A DNA stretch of 64,000 bases from Salticus scenicus (Eukaryota > Arthropoda > Arachnida > Araneae > Salticidae). Shown here one piece after another: positions 21,991 through 32,598 of this stretch. A program made the position numbers and the translations under genes. A model generated the notes under the pieces. That model was not told the origin of the DNA. It ran no database searches and worked only from the letters and a program-made list of their open reading frames with translations. Positions within the stretch are counted from its first letter, which is position 1. Every line of letters starts with the position of its first letter. The DNA lies in assembly GCA_963930645.1 (NCBI GenBank), contig CAWVNO010000515.1, positions 2,464,838 through 2,528,837 of the forward strand, read 5' to 3'.

Positions 21991-22153
21991 GGTTAAAAAT
22001 TCATTTTTCATTTCAACATTAAATAAATTCTGACATCGTGTTTACGATTCTAAAATATTAACTTTGAAAAAATATTTTAAACACTTCGTAAGATACGGTT
22101 AAAAATTCATTTTTCATTTCAACATTAAATAAATTCTGACATCGTGTTTACGA
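21991..22153 (-). repeat. Tandem duplication in the Helitron 5' region (period about 106 bp)
   Basis: GGTTAAAAATTCATTTTTCA through GACATCGTGTTTACGA occurs at 21991-22047 and 22097-22153 almost unchanged. A weaker third copy starts near 21858. The block lies in the non-coding leader of the Helitron, upstream of the RepHel remnant. Confidence 0.85.
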
Positions 22154-22362
22154 CAACTCACGCCATCTAGGTGGAAAAGTTGTTGAAAGAGTTGGTTAAA
22201 AATTAATTAAGAAAGAACTAATTAAGTTACAACTTTCATTTGTAAATCTAAACCATTCTCGAATCCACCTGAAGACACACAAAAAATTTCATTAAACTCA
22301 GTCCAGCCGTTTAGGAGGAGTTCAGTGACATACACACGCACAAAGAAATATATATATAAAGA

Positions 22363-22976
22363 TATACATATATATACCGCTTTCATCTAGAATGAATAAG
22401 TGGCCATTTTCTAAATCCCTTGACTAGAAATATACATTTCCGAGTTACGTGCATAAAGTGCGCCAATAAACTGAATAGACGAAATGGTCAAGAATTTCTA
22501 GTCTACACATTACAAGATGGTGAAAAAATATTTTGAATATTCTGAATCTTTTGTATTGCGAGAAATTCTCGCTTGATTTTCTAGAATTGGGTAATAAACT
22601 AAGGTTATAGTTGCTAAAACACGTCTCTTGTACTCTCATTTATTTGCAGAGATTTTTAAATAATTTTGCCCTCGATAATATAAGCAAAGCTCTAGAATTC
22701 TAATAAGAGTTTCTAGAACTCGCTTTTAAAGGGGACTAGAATTTATAAGGATGACATGGAACTATTTTTTCTAGAGCCACAATTTAGATTCTAGATGTCA
22801 GTTACAGAACTTTTTCTCAGTGTTTGCTTTTTCAGCTCTTTTCAATGGCCATTTTTAGCTCACCTACTGGGGCTCACCTAATGGGAAAACTTACGGTGTT
22901 GTAAGTTTTTCCATTTCCATAAATGTCACCAACCATGAATGTCACCATTCCATCAAAGAATGAATATTTCCATTGA

Positions 22977-23007
<31 letters not shown>

Positions 23008-23085
23008 TATCATTCAGAAACTAATAATATTTAAGCAGAACCCAACAAGTTTAAAAAAGAAGTGGAGCAGAATAATTTGAATTAG
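22363..23085. other. Unique-looking AT-rich sequence
   Basis: It contains several TTCTAGA/TCTAGAA palindromes (22490-22800), a short fold-back AAAACTTAC/GTAAGTTTT near 22885-22912 and an (AAT)n repeat at about 22979-23006. No gene was recognised. It may be intron sequence of the exon that follows. Confidence 0.4.
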
Positions 23086-23216
23086 AATTGGAAAATGCCC
23101 AAAACTTGAAGGACTCCATCATCAGAAGACATGCAGCTCTCTGTAAAGAGCAGAAATACAGCAAGATTTCAGAAACTAGTGTATATAATGTACTGAATAT
23201 TGACGGAACCCAATAA
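23086..23216 (+). CDS. Candidate 3'-terminal exon of an unknown host gene
   Basis: An open frame of about 43 codons ends in TAA at 23214-23216. AATAAA follows almost at once (23219-23224), as expected for a terminal exon. The peptide is charged and helical in character (LENAQNLKDSIIRRHAALCK, ending NIDGTQ), unlike the low-complexity frames nearby. The likely acceptor is the AG at 23084-23085, with a weak pyrimidine tract. A stop lies in frame just upstream, so the frame cannot extend without splicing. I do not recognise the protein. Confidence 0.4.
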
Positions 23217-23218
23217 TC

Positions 23219-23224
23219 AATAAA
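23219..23224 (+). promoter_or_regulatory. Polyadenylation signal AATAAA
   Basis: Canonical hexamer two bases after the stop of the candidate exon at 23086-23216. AATAAA is common in AT-rich DNA, so only its position gives it weight. Confidence 0.35.
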
Positions 23225-23337
23225 TACAGTTGCATTTTACATTTATTTTATCATTGTAATCTTTTATTCCCATATGCGAATAGTTCCAATCATATGTAAG
23301 TATTTATACTAGGATGGTAATAGATATTTCCATTAAA

Positions 23338-23368
<31 letters not shown>

Positions 23369-24107
23369 GTGGAATGATCGTCTTACAAAACATTAACTTT
23401 TGAAAATTTCAGAAAAATTGCAACTAATAGCAACCTCTATAAATTAAAATAATTTACACTATGTACATTATACTTCAAACTGTAATTAAAAAAATTATTT
23501 TCAGTGGATCAAAATATGAAACCATCTGTATAAAATCATTCAAAATCTCAAATATTCATCTTTTTTTTTTTTTTTTAATATTCCTGAAAGTAACTGTAAC
23601 TGGTAAACATTTTGTGTTCCACACACTGTTCTGAAATTCAATAATATATAAATTTCGTTTGAATTTGGATTAGTTTACATACATGAAAACAATTTAAACT
23701 GCAATCACAAAGAGGATTTTATTTCATTTCATTAAGAATCATAATTTAGTTTAACTTTTACACTAATATAATTATCATTAACTTTTGATTTTAAATTTTA
23801 GTTGTAATGTAACTCAAATTTTAAGCTTCCCTATTAATTTTTCCTTTTTTCCTTCAATTAAAAGTTAATTAGAATTATATTTTTTGTAATAAATATCTGA
23901 TAAGTTCCATTTATATGATACTATCCAAATTTTTAAACAGTATCTTTATGCTTTTTTTTTTTTCTTTTTTTCTTGTTGTTGTTAAGTATTTCAATCTTTA
24001 ATTTTTTTTCGAATTCAGATTGAATGCTCAATTTTCTTCAAACACAGGATGCACTACACTGTATCGAAGAATTGCAGTGCGTTTAATCTGCAATTCTGAT
24101 ATAATTT
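23225..24107. other. AT-rich stretch, no recognised gene
   Basis: A (TA)n tract at about 23335-23368 and T runs near 23562 and 23950. Nothing else is supported. Confidence 0.45.
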
Positions 24108-24829
24108 CAGAGTTGCCAACTCTCCAGATTTTTTAAAGCCAATAACTTTTTAAAGCAAAAATAGCTTTCATTAATAATGAAATTTTGTAATTACAGTTGG
24201 CAGCAAAATTATTGAAGCACATATCCACATTTTATATATTTTTATTTTTTAGGATTGAGGACACGTAACACCAAAATAAGTTACAAATATCAGTCCTATT
24301 GTTACAAATTTGGTACCGAATACAGTGGTGAATTTTTTTTTAAGTCCAGGGGTGAAAACAGTTTTCCGACATGACAATTAGATTTTTTAAAATTATGTAA
24401 AATATGAAATTTATGTGGCAACGCTTCATTTTAATTCATTTCAGTCATTTTAAAAAGTACGTGGACCAGCTTTACGGTCAAAAAATTAGATACAAAATAA
24501 ATAAAAATTAAGAAATAAAAATTTTACAGATTGAAACTAATAGTCCTCCGTGCTAAACTAAATTCTGTCTTTAACAGAATTTTTAAAGTTTTTTTTTTTT
24601 TTTTTTAGTTTGATCGCTAATTTTTATCATCAACTTACTTTTTTATAACAGCATAAAGATTAAGATCATGAGTCGACAAATGTTTACTAAACAAAACAGT
24701 ATTAGGTGCACATCTTTTAATTACGAATTATTGCTAGTGCTTCAATACTTTTGTTGCCGACTGTAAATAAGGCGAAGATAATTTAAAATAAATACTGGTG
24801 TGAAAAAATCCGGAGGGTTGGCAACTCTG
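24108..24829. mobile_element. DNA transposon (MITE-like) with another MITE nested inside
   Basis: The ends are inverted: CAGAGTTGCCAACTCTCC with GATTTTTT at the left, AAAAAATCCGGAGGGTTGG with CAACTCTG at the right. The flanks share TAATTT, a possible 6-bp duplication. Without the nested element (24195-24763) it would be about 150 bp. No coding sequence. Confidence 0.65.
24195..24763. mobile_element. TA-flanked element of family M1 (longer relative), nested
   Basis: The ends CAGTTGGCAGCAAAATTATT and the inverse of CAATACTTTTGTTGCCGACTG match the M1 MITE termini (14277, 58455). TA lies on both sides (24193-24194 and 24764-24765). The 500-bp interior is unlike the short copies and has no open frame. 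Confidence 0.75.
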
Positions 24830-25054
24830 TAATTTTAAATCTGATTCTTGTGTGACTTAATTTTTGATTTAATTTGTAACATTTTTGTAGATTGACAAAT
24901 CATGTTATTTTTCTCACTTATAATTTATAGTTTTACAGTTTAATGTTAATTCTTTGCTAAATAAAGAATTTTCTAAATTTTTAATCAACGGGAAAGACAA
25001 AAATTTAGAGCACAGACAACATTTTTATATTTTGCTACTTGCATTTGTTTATTT

Positions 25055-25336
25055 AATTGAAAGAAATGCTCTTCTTAAACTGATATACCTAAAATAAATT
25101 TTTTACATTTATTTGCCAAAGACAGAAGGTATCTTTTTCCAAACGAAACTACTAGTTTAATAATAATAATAATAATAATAAAACATACTTATACGAATTG
25201 AAAGAAATGCTCTTCTTAAACTGATAGACCTAAAATAAATTTTTTACATTTATTTGCCAAAGACAGAAGGTATCTTTTTCCAAACGAAACTACTAGTTTA
25301 ATAATAATAATAATAATAATAAAACATACTTATACG
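25055..25336 (+). repeat. Recent tandem duplication, two copies of 141 bp
   Basis: AATTGAAAGAAATGCTCTTC through ACATACTTATACG occurs twice head to tail (25055-25195 and 25196-25336) with only about one base difference. Each copy includes an (AAT)n tract. Near identity indicates a very recent event or an assembly duplication. Confidence 0.9.
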
Positions 25337-27588
25337 AAGAGCAAAATACTGTGTATCATACTATGTAAGGGAGTTGTGAACACCTCGATTTTTATACATA
25401 GATTGGGCTTACTGCATAAAATTTAATTACGGTAATTTAATTATGACAATTTTACGAATTATTAAAAAAAAAAAAAATAATAATAACAGTAATAACACTC
25501 CCAAAAACTTTAAATTATTTACTATTTATTTAAAATTTTTAATTTCGAAAAATGAATCTCTATTTATAATAAAGCAAAGATTTTATATTCAAATAAAGTG
25601 AAACAGTTCCGTGTCTAACCGTTATTGAATAAATTTCGATAATTTTTAATTAAAATTGATGAATTTTAGAAAAAAAAAAAAAATACTGTACAGATGTTTA
25701 AATTTTAATAGAAAATAGCTTATTTATAATTTTTGTAAGCACGAGAGAAATTTTTATCTAATTGATAGATTACTTTGCTAAAATTTTGCTGAACATAGGC
25801 ACGGGTAGCCGTTAGAATATTATAATCTGTCTTAAAAATTTACTTTTGTAAAAAATCAACCAATATATGAGAGATCTCCACGTATTCTGTGATTTTGAAT
25901 ATATTTAACAATTCTTATACACAATAAGAAATTTTTTCTTAAAAACAAAAAAGTGCTGAAACTTTCCCACAGCATTTGTGTTTCCTAAAATTACAAAAAA
26001 CTACTACTATAAAGTTACATCCTAATATCTGTTAGTCAAAAGTAACATTTTTTTTCTGTAACGTGATAAAATCTCTATCAAAGGTTAAAGACTTTTTCTG
26101 ATGAACACATATTTTTTCTGCTTGACATCCAGAAACTTTGGTATCAAAGCATTATTGGGAAGGGTTAAGTAGCAATCAAAATGTCATTCCGTGGTTGTGA
26201 AGTAAAGTCGTTGCTATCTTGTGGTGGACCATGGTTCGATACTGCTTAGTAGAGCAGGAAAATTTTAGTTAATGCATTTCTTTTTTTTTTTTTATTGTAT
26301 GCCCCACAGAAAAAAATCTGTCATGTACGAATTTATTGTTCTGTTATTGAATATTCCTGACAACGTATTTTTTCCCAAAGCATTCTATTTTATTTTACCA
26401 GGGGGGGGGGGGGGAGGTCTGCGCCTGCTCTCTCCGCTCACCAGCCCCACTTTCTTTGCTTATTAACCCCTGCCCGCCTATTCGACCTTTGCTTTTCACT
26501 AAATAGGAAACTTAATACTCCATAACACCAGACAAAAGCAGAAAACTGTTATAGAAATCCCCATATTCAATGTCAAATTGAAATACAAAATATTTAATAT
26601 CATATTTTTTTAACGAAATATTATGTTAAAAATTAGTAATGTTTTTCAGAATAAAAAGAAATTCGTAATATCCAGATCATTTTGCGTTACAGCTTTAGTA
26701 TATGAGCCTCTTGGCGACTTTTAAATTTTTATCACTATTTGTCGATAAATTTTTTTGGTATAATGGGTTGCTAAAAAAAAAAAAAAAAAAAAAAAAGAAA
26801 TGTAACACCTATTTTTCGAATTCCTATATTTTTTACTATTAAATTTTTTACTTAATTTAGGGCAGTATATAATACTCTAAATATCCGGTGGGGGGGGGGC
26901 AGTTTTTCATTATTATTATTTTAATTTAGAAAAATCTCTTGCAGCTTCAGTTTTTATTTCTCTCCTACCTACTTATTGACGAAGGATAAAATGCACTCGA
27001 TTCTCTATAAAAGTTTTAGGTGATGATTTTTTTTTTGGTAGTAAATAGAAATATGAAATATCATTGAAATGTCTAATTCTGTAATGTTAAAAAATTATTG
27101 ATGCGTAATTAGAAGATGCTGTCATTTATAAATGACTTTGAATTTGACTTTAAAATATTTTTTATGGGAAAATATAACCGAAGTATTTTAAAATATGTTT
27201 TAAAATAAAAAAAGATAAATACACTTTAAAGACAAAAAGAAAGGCGATCCCCCCACCCCCCCCCCCAAAAAAAAAAAAAAAAAAAAAAAACACGGAAAAT
27301 TATAAACAACATAAGAAATTGCCAGTAAGAAAATTAATTTTCTAAAAGTAGAAAAAAAAAAAAAGATATCTGCAGACGACAAATTACAATCTTAATTTTT
27401 TTTTTTTTTTTTTTTTAAACACCATGGATGACATTTTATATTACCTTGTAATTATGACGCCATAAAACTGAATGAACAAAGATTTGGAGAAACTTTTTGC
27501 AAGTTGGCAAATAGATTACCTTTAGCAATCCGACATCTTAAATTAATAACTTCGTTAATTAAGATGATATTAATTTCTAACTAACGGA
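25337..27588. other. AT-rich stretch with homopolymers, no recognised gene
   Basis: It contains G12 at 26401-26412, an A run near 26773-26796, a G run near 26889, a C-rich/A run pair at 27249-27290, and T runs. The short frames at 26272 and 27200 are poly-F/poly-G artefacts. No terminal repeats or domains were seen. Confidence 0.45.
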
Positions 27589-27711
27589 ATGTCTGCCTTG
27601 GAGTATTCAATAAACACTGTTACCTCTCATGATGCGGAGGACACTGCCGTTTGTGAGGAGATGCGTTCGCAGACAAAAAAATTTGACGCCAGCGGCAGTA
27701 ACTTTTTTTAA
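27589..27711 (+). CDS. Candidate coding exon, possibly first exon, unknown host gene
   Basis: A 40-codon frame from ATG at 27589 (context AACGGAATGTCTGCC) to TAA. The peptide begins MSALEYSINTVTSHDAED and continues with an acidic/polar stretch of ordinary composition, in a patch less AT-rich than its surroundings. A possible splice donor (GCA|GTAACT) lies near 27696, so the last codons may be intronic. I do not recognise the protein. A chance frame remains possible. Confidence 0.35.
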   Translation: MSALEYSINTVTSHDAEDTAVCEEMRSQTKKFDASGSNFF

Positions 27712-28016
27712 TATTTAGAAATGTTATTGTTATTGTTATTATTATCATTATTATTTTACAGTGTAATTCAATATTATGTGCAGCTATGCAATAACTTTAT
27801 GTATGTATAGTTTTATTTATAGTTATGCAATTAAAAATTGAAAGTGTTTTATATGTGCAATTATTTCCACGATAGTTTCTATTTTAGGCAAAATCCAAAA
27901 ATCCAATGCATTTAACTTTCCCTTCTTCTAATTTTGTGCATAAGTTTTAAATAGCAGATAATTTATTTATAATCGTTATTATTATAGGTGAAAATTCTTC
28001 TTAATAGATCTTTTTT

Positions 28017-28985
28017 ACTTTCCTAACACTATAGTGAGAAAAGTATTGTAATCATGTTAAAAATCCGAATTTCAGATTCTGATGTTTCTATACGTTTCGA
28101 GGTCCCCTGAGTCCGTTTCTACTATTTTTACGATGATGTATGTATGTATGTGTGTATGTCTGTGAGTGAACACGCTAGCGTGTAAACGCTTTGTTCGAAT
28201 AAGCTGAAAGTTGGTACGTATATTGTAAGTCACCATAGTACGAACCCTATAGATTTTTGCGCACTTATAATTTTTTTTACAGGGACACAAGGAAAAATTC
28301 TTTATCATTATGGCCTGTGGGACCAAATTTTTAAAAGTGCGATAGCGTCTAAACGCCTTATTAATCTGAGCAAAAAATTTTTACACATGCTATAGGTCAC
28401 AGTTGCACCAAGTGTATTTTGGTGAATTTAGCACTTATAGTTTTTTTACAGGGGTACAAAGAAAAATTCTTTATTATTATGGCCTATGGGGCCAAATTTT
28501 TAAAAGCGAGATAGCGTCTGAACGCTTTATTAATCTGAGCAAAAAATTTGTACACATACGAGAATTTAACACTTACAGTTTTTTTTTTTTTTTTTTACAG
28601 GGACACAAAGAAAAATTCTTTATCATTATGGCCTATGGGACCAAATTTTTAAAAGTGCGATAGCATCTAAACGCCTTATTCAATTGAGCTGAAAATTTAT
28701 ATGAATATTATAAATCACTGTTGCACTAAATCTAAGCATTTTGGTGAATCTAGCATTTATAGGTTTTTACAGGGACACAACGAAAAATTGTTTATCATTA
28801 TGATCTTATGGGCTCAAAGTTCAGTAGCGTTAAATAAAACATCATGTAATATATGGAGAAAAATACTCAAACTCTCTATTATGGTTTTCTCTCTTTTGTT
28901 TGTTTAACAACTCCTCTTTCTTTACTTTATCTACAAAACTGTTGATTACTCAATGTTCGGAAAGTCGAATGGAGTTACTCCAGAT
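28017..28985 (+). mobile_element. Family B repeat, copy 2, full length
   Basis: 5' end ACTTTCCTAACACTATAGTG folds back on GAGAAAAGT, then GTATTGTAATCATG. A GT-rich (TATG)n stretch and about four 150-175 bp units follow (each with TTTACAGGG, GACACAA, TTCTTTATCATTATGG, and TCTAAACGCCTTATT). The 3' end is CAATGTTCGGAAAGTCG, the inverse of the 5' end, then a TGGAG-TTA-CTCCA hairpin and a T run. The frames inside come from the repeat units. Confidence 0.75.
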
Positions 28986-29121
28986 TTTTTTTTTTTTTTT
29001 TTAATTTTACATAAATTAAGTTTCGGGTAACGGCTAGTGATACGAAGAAATATGACGATGCTAATAAACGAATGTATACGAATTTAGGCAACTTTCTCTT
29101 TCGTTTTAAATTTTATCACAA

Positions 29122-29148
29122 CAACAATAATAATAATAATAATAATAA
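29122..29148. repeat. (AAC/AAT)n microsatellite
   Basis: Short AAC and AAT units. The poly-N frame across it is not a gene. Confidence 0.8.
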
Positions 29149-29268
29149 AATAAAAAACATGGAGAACAGAAATATGAAACCGATATTATCTTCTATCTTT
29201 AGACCACCCGGCTACACGAACACGAATCTAAAAAAAAAATATATATATGGAGAGTGACCCATCGCTAA

Positions 29269-29418
29269 AAGAATCTCTCTCGCAATGTTCCGTCTGATCT
29301 ACCATGCATCCAGTGCTCCACTGACCATCTATCCGAACACTTCCGCCGAATTCATCACGTAAATGGATACACAAAAATGGCTGAAAATCGAACAATGCGA
29401 AAGAGATTTTTACTCTGA
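29269..29418 (+). CDS. Possible C2H2-type zinc-finger-like exon fragment
   Basis: A 49-codon open frame with a CxxC pair followed by spaced histidines (PCIQCSTDHLSEHFRRIHHV), which resembles a zinc finger with compact spacing. Stops flank it on both sides and no clear acceptor or donor is placed. The region 29160-29640 is less AT-rich than its neighbours, and its minus-strand frame at 29355-29594 shows no domain. It could be a transposon-derived or host exon, or chance. Confidence 0.25.
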   Translation, partial: KNLSRNVPSDLPCIQCSTDHLSEHFRRIHHVNGYTKMAENRTMRKRFLL

Positions 29419-29639
29419 TTAAACTGTAGATGTCTACGGATTACGTTTAAAGTTATCTGCCTCGGACGGTGTGTTGACCATTGACCCCATTTAATCGAAA
29501 GACAAGTACAGCGAGTTTTGAATAGATTTAGATATTGATTTGTTGTTCCCTGAATTCTATAAGATCGTGAGAGTAAGCTTATATTACCATACAATCTTTA
29601 GCTGAATTTACTTGCTAGATTGGTATGCATATTTATGTA

Positions 29640-30371
29640 AAGATCTTAAGAATTTTTGATTTGGTTGTGGTGTTATTTCTTTCTGTTGATTGACAGTGCA
29701 AAATAAAAACCATACAGAATTTCTTACGGCGATGTTATCATCGTTCAAAAAAATCTCATCAGCATCATCTTATTGATAATTGAGATATGCGAGGGTATGT
29801 ATTTTCATGTTTTTTATACTGCGGCAGAGACGCTCACGATAAATTTATCGTTGAAGATATCACAAAATGAAACTTTTTGAATATTATTAAACAGGTATAA
29901 GTATCTAATTTCAAAATTTGCGGTACATTCATATAATTAAATATACCACACACACACACATATATATACATATATATCTATATATCTATATATAGTATAA
30001 TGTTACAAGATTGTAGAATGCAAAAGAAACACATGATCAAATGTCAAATTTATCCATACGTATAACCAGAAATAGTTTTAAAAAAATTATCCATGATATT
30101 CATGCTACGATGAACCAAAAATGCCAAAACTTGCCAATAAGGAACAGATTAAAAATATCAAATTCACAACAAAAAGTATGTCCATCCACACCGAAAACTT
30201 CAACATCAAAATGAACAATGATAAATAGTATTACAATTTGAAAAAACGACCAAGAAACGAAGAATAATCTCTTTAGAGACCGTACATTCTCCATGAGCAA
30301 AAATATCGCAAGATCGAAAGCTATATGCCAAACACTATAGCGTGAGTCGCTAGCGATAAAGAATAAATAAC
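29640..30371. other. AT-rich stretch, no recognised gene
   Basis: (TA)/(CA) repeats near 29947-29995. The 101-codon minus-strand frame at 30100-30405 is rich in F, I, L and V, starts next to a MITE and shows no domain. I do not call it a gene. Confidence 0.4.
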
Positions 30372-30499
30372 CAGTGTTGCCAAATATAGAATTTTTTTTA
30401 TTCAATAATCATCAGTAACATTGAGGAAATATATTTAACATACATAATAGACGCTTAATTTGTGATTAGGCAAGCCCTAAAATTTAGTGGCAGATATTG

Positions 30500-30530
<31 letters not shown>

Positions 30531-30550
30531 CCCTAAATTTGGCAACACCC
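30372..30550. mobile_element. MITE (family M2, copy 1)
   Basis: The left end CAGTGTTGCCAAATATAG and a matching inverted right end (CCTAAATTTGGCAACACC), with ATTCAATAATCATCAGTAAC inside as in the copy at 54912-55091. A long A run near 30505-30530 interrupts the right arm. Confidence 0.6.
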
Positions 30551-30665
30551 TAAACAACCAAAAGAAAATTAATACATGAAATTATAAACCACAAGTCGCA
30601 TACATGGGAAATATATATATATATATATATACAAATATACATAAGTAAGTGGCAGAAATAATATA

Positions 30666-30787
30666 CCGGGTGTCCCATAAGTCTGTGGACGTGTTAAACT
30701 TCATAAAAATTGAAGGAACTGGTAGAATTGAATGCTGTTTGCGAAAAAGTTATTCTCGTGAAGGGGGATTTTTATTTTTATTTATTT

Positions 30788-30830
<43 letters not shown>

Positions 30831-31310
30831 GGGGGGGGGGGTGGGGGGAGAAAAAAAAGTTAAAATTTTCGTCGATAGAGGGCGCTGCACAGGTGCATAA
30901 ATAGAAATATGCAAATTAGAGTATTATAAATTGCCCGGTTTAACGATTAACAAAGCATATTTCTTATTTGACCTCCTACTTGCACATACTTGAAGTTTTG
31001 ATTGCGATGCTGACTTGGTGAATAAAGCGTAATTGGTGAAGGTATTTTCCCTCAGGTAAGAACCACCCGCTGTTAGCTGTGTTATAACTCGTTTGCAAAC
31101 TGTAATTTGAGGTGATAGCGGACACTTAAGATAGGATTTATATGCCTGTAAACAAATGAATATAGTTTTTCACAAAAATATGTGATTTTTGCTAACGTAC
31201 ATCGCCCTCTACCGACAAAAATTTTAACTATTGTTTTTTTCTTTATTAAAAAAAAATCCCTCTTCACAAGAACAATTTTTTCGCACTCAAGTGACAGCAC
31301 TAAACCGAAG
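30666..31310. repeat. Degenerate inverted repeat, probable DNA-transposon remnant
   Basis: The left block (GGGTGTCCCATAAGTCTGTG, then GCGAAAAAGTTATTCTCGTG and GATAGAGGGCGCTGCAC) is met inverted at 31170-31300 (GCGCACTC-type, TTCACAAGAACAATTTTTTC and CGCCCTCTACCGACAAAAAT). A (TA)n-G13 tract sits inside the left block. Short minus- and plus-strand frames here are not convincing. Confidence 0.45.
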
Positions 31311-31649
31311 TAAGTATTATATATCGATGTAGAATCAGAGTTACTTCTTTGATTACTTTGCGCGTTGCTATTTTTAAGTAAATTTTACTAAATAATGTTT
31401 ATTTACAAATAAAACCTATTTTCAGGCATTTGTACAACATTCGGGTAAATTTTTATTCAAGTCTACATAAAATTTTATGTTAAAAAATGGTGTTTTCTTA
31501 TGTGGAACTTTTTTTTTACTTTAAAACATACTTTTTTCAATAATTTCTCATTAAATATTAATTTTTAGCATATTTAAATAGTTACTTCATTATGCATAAT
31601 AACAGTTAAAAGATAATAAAAAAAATTATTAAATACATATCTACCAGGT

Positions 31650-31684
<35 letters not shown>

Positions 31685-31887
31685 GAAAAGTACCAAAAAC
31701 CCCCAGTCCACAGGGAGATGTGTGGTTGAAATAGCTCAGACCTGAAAGTGTTAACCTAACTTAAACTTACTGAAACATGTAGGTAATTGTTCTATCGGGA
31801 ATTAAGCAAAAGTTATATTTAAAAATTAAAAAAAGTTTTTAAAAGAAATTATAAATTTAAAAAGTATATAACAGTTAATTAAAATAC
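31311..31887. other. AT-rich stretch, no recognised gene
   Basis: An A run of about 28 bases near 31653-31680. Nothing else is supported. Confidence 0.45.
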
Positions 31888-32255
31888 CTTTTAATTGGCA
31901 TATGCTAGATAAAACATAGCCCAACTTGTACCTTTTAGAGAACACGAAACAATTAGACACAAAATCATGTTTCCAAATCGCAAAGAATTTTTCTAGATAT
32001 TTGAAAAACGTCGAAATTCGAATGTGTCCAAATACTTATTTATAGACAGTGTACATTGACCCAAAAGTAATTCTTTTAATTGACATATGCTAGATAGAAC
32101 ATAGCCCAACTTGTACCATTTGGGAAAAACGAAACATTATTAGACACACAATCATATTTCCAAATCGCAAAGAATTTTTCTAGATATTTGACACAACGTC
32201 AAAATTCGAAAGTGTCCAAATACTTATTGGTAGATAGTGTACATTGACCCAAAAG
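31888..32255 (+). repeat. Tandem duplication (185 bp) of a Tc1-like terminal region
   Basis: CTTTTAATTGGCATATGCTA through TGTCCAAATACTTATT and ACAGTGTACATTGACCC occurs twice (31888-32072 and 32073-32255). The TGTCCAAATACTTATTTATA block followed by GACAGTGTA is the reverse of a typical Tc1-family terminal repeat beginning TACACTGTC. The copies differ at about 10% of positions by eye. Confidence 0.65.
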
Positions 32256-32598
32256 TAAATCATAGCGGTATCTTATAATGGTGATAGTATGTATAGCGTT
32301 GCCGATTTTTAGTCGGTATTGTTTCTACAGAAACTTTAACTAAAAATTCGTGCATTTGTAGAAGAATCATGTTATCCTCTCCTCTTAGAATTTATTGATA
32401 ATAATTATTTATTAATACATGAAATAATATAAATTTTATTTTGAATGAAATACACGTTTTCTATTATTAACGTTTATCCAGCTTCACATACATTTACTTT
32501 AATTTGATTATTTAGACACATTGTTTAAATATAATAAATAATCCTTAATATGTATGCTAATAATGTACAATGCATCCTTGGACAAACAACAATAATAA

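Larger units (their letters stand above)
17680..22362 (-). mobile_element. Helitron with both termini, split by a Penelope-like element
   Basis: On the minus strand the element starts TCTTTATATATATA at 22362, preceded by A. It ends in a hairpin and then CTAG at 17683-17680, followed by T, so it is a canonical A|T insertion. The 5' terminal region carries TGTCACTGAACTCCTCC and AACGGCTGGACTGAG, common in arthropod Helitron leaders. It encodes one RepHel pseudogene on the minus strand. Without the nested PLE it is about 3.3 kb, shorter than autonomous Helitrons, because the N-terminal Rep region is lost. Confidence 0.9.

Noticed and set aside
28140..28165. TATG/TGTG microsatellites in family B taken as regulatory sites
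   Set aside because: They are part of the conserved layout of the repeat family and vary in length between copies.
30100..30405. 101-codon minus-strand frame
   Set aside because: Strongly biased to F, I, L and V as expected from AT-rich DNA, runs into a MITE, no recognisable domain.
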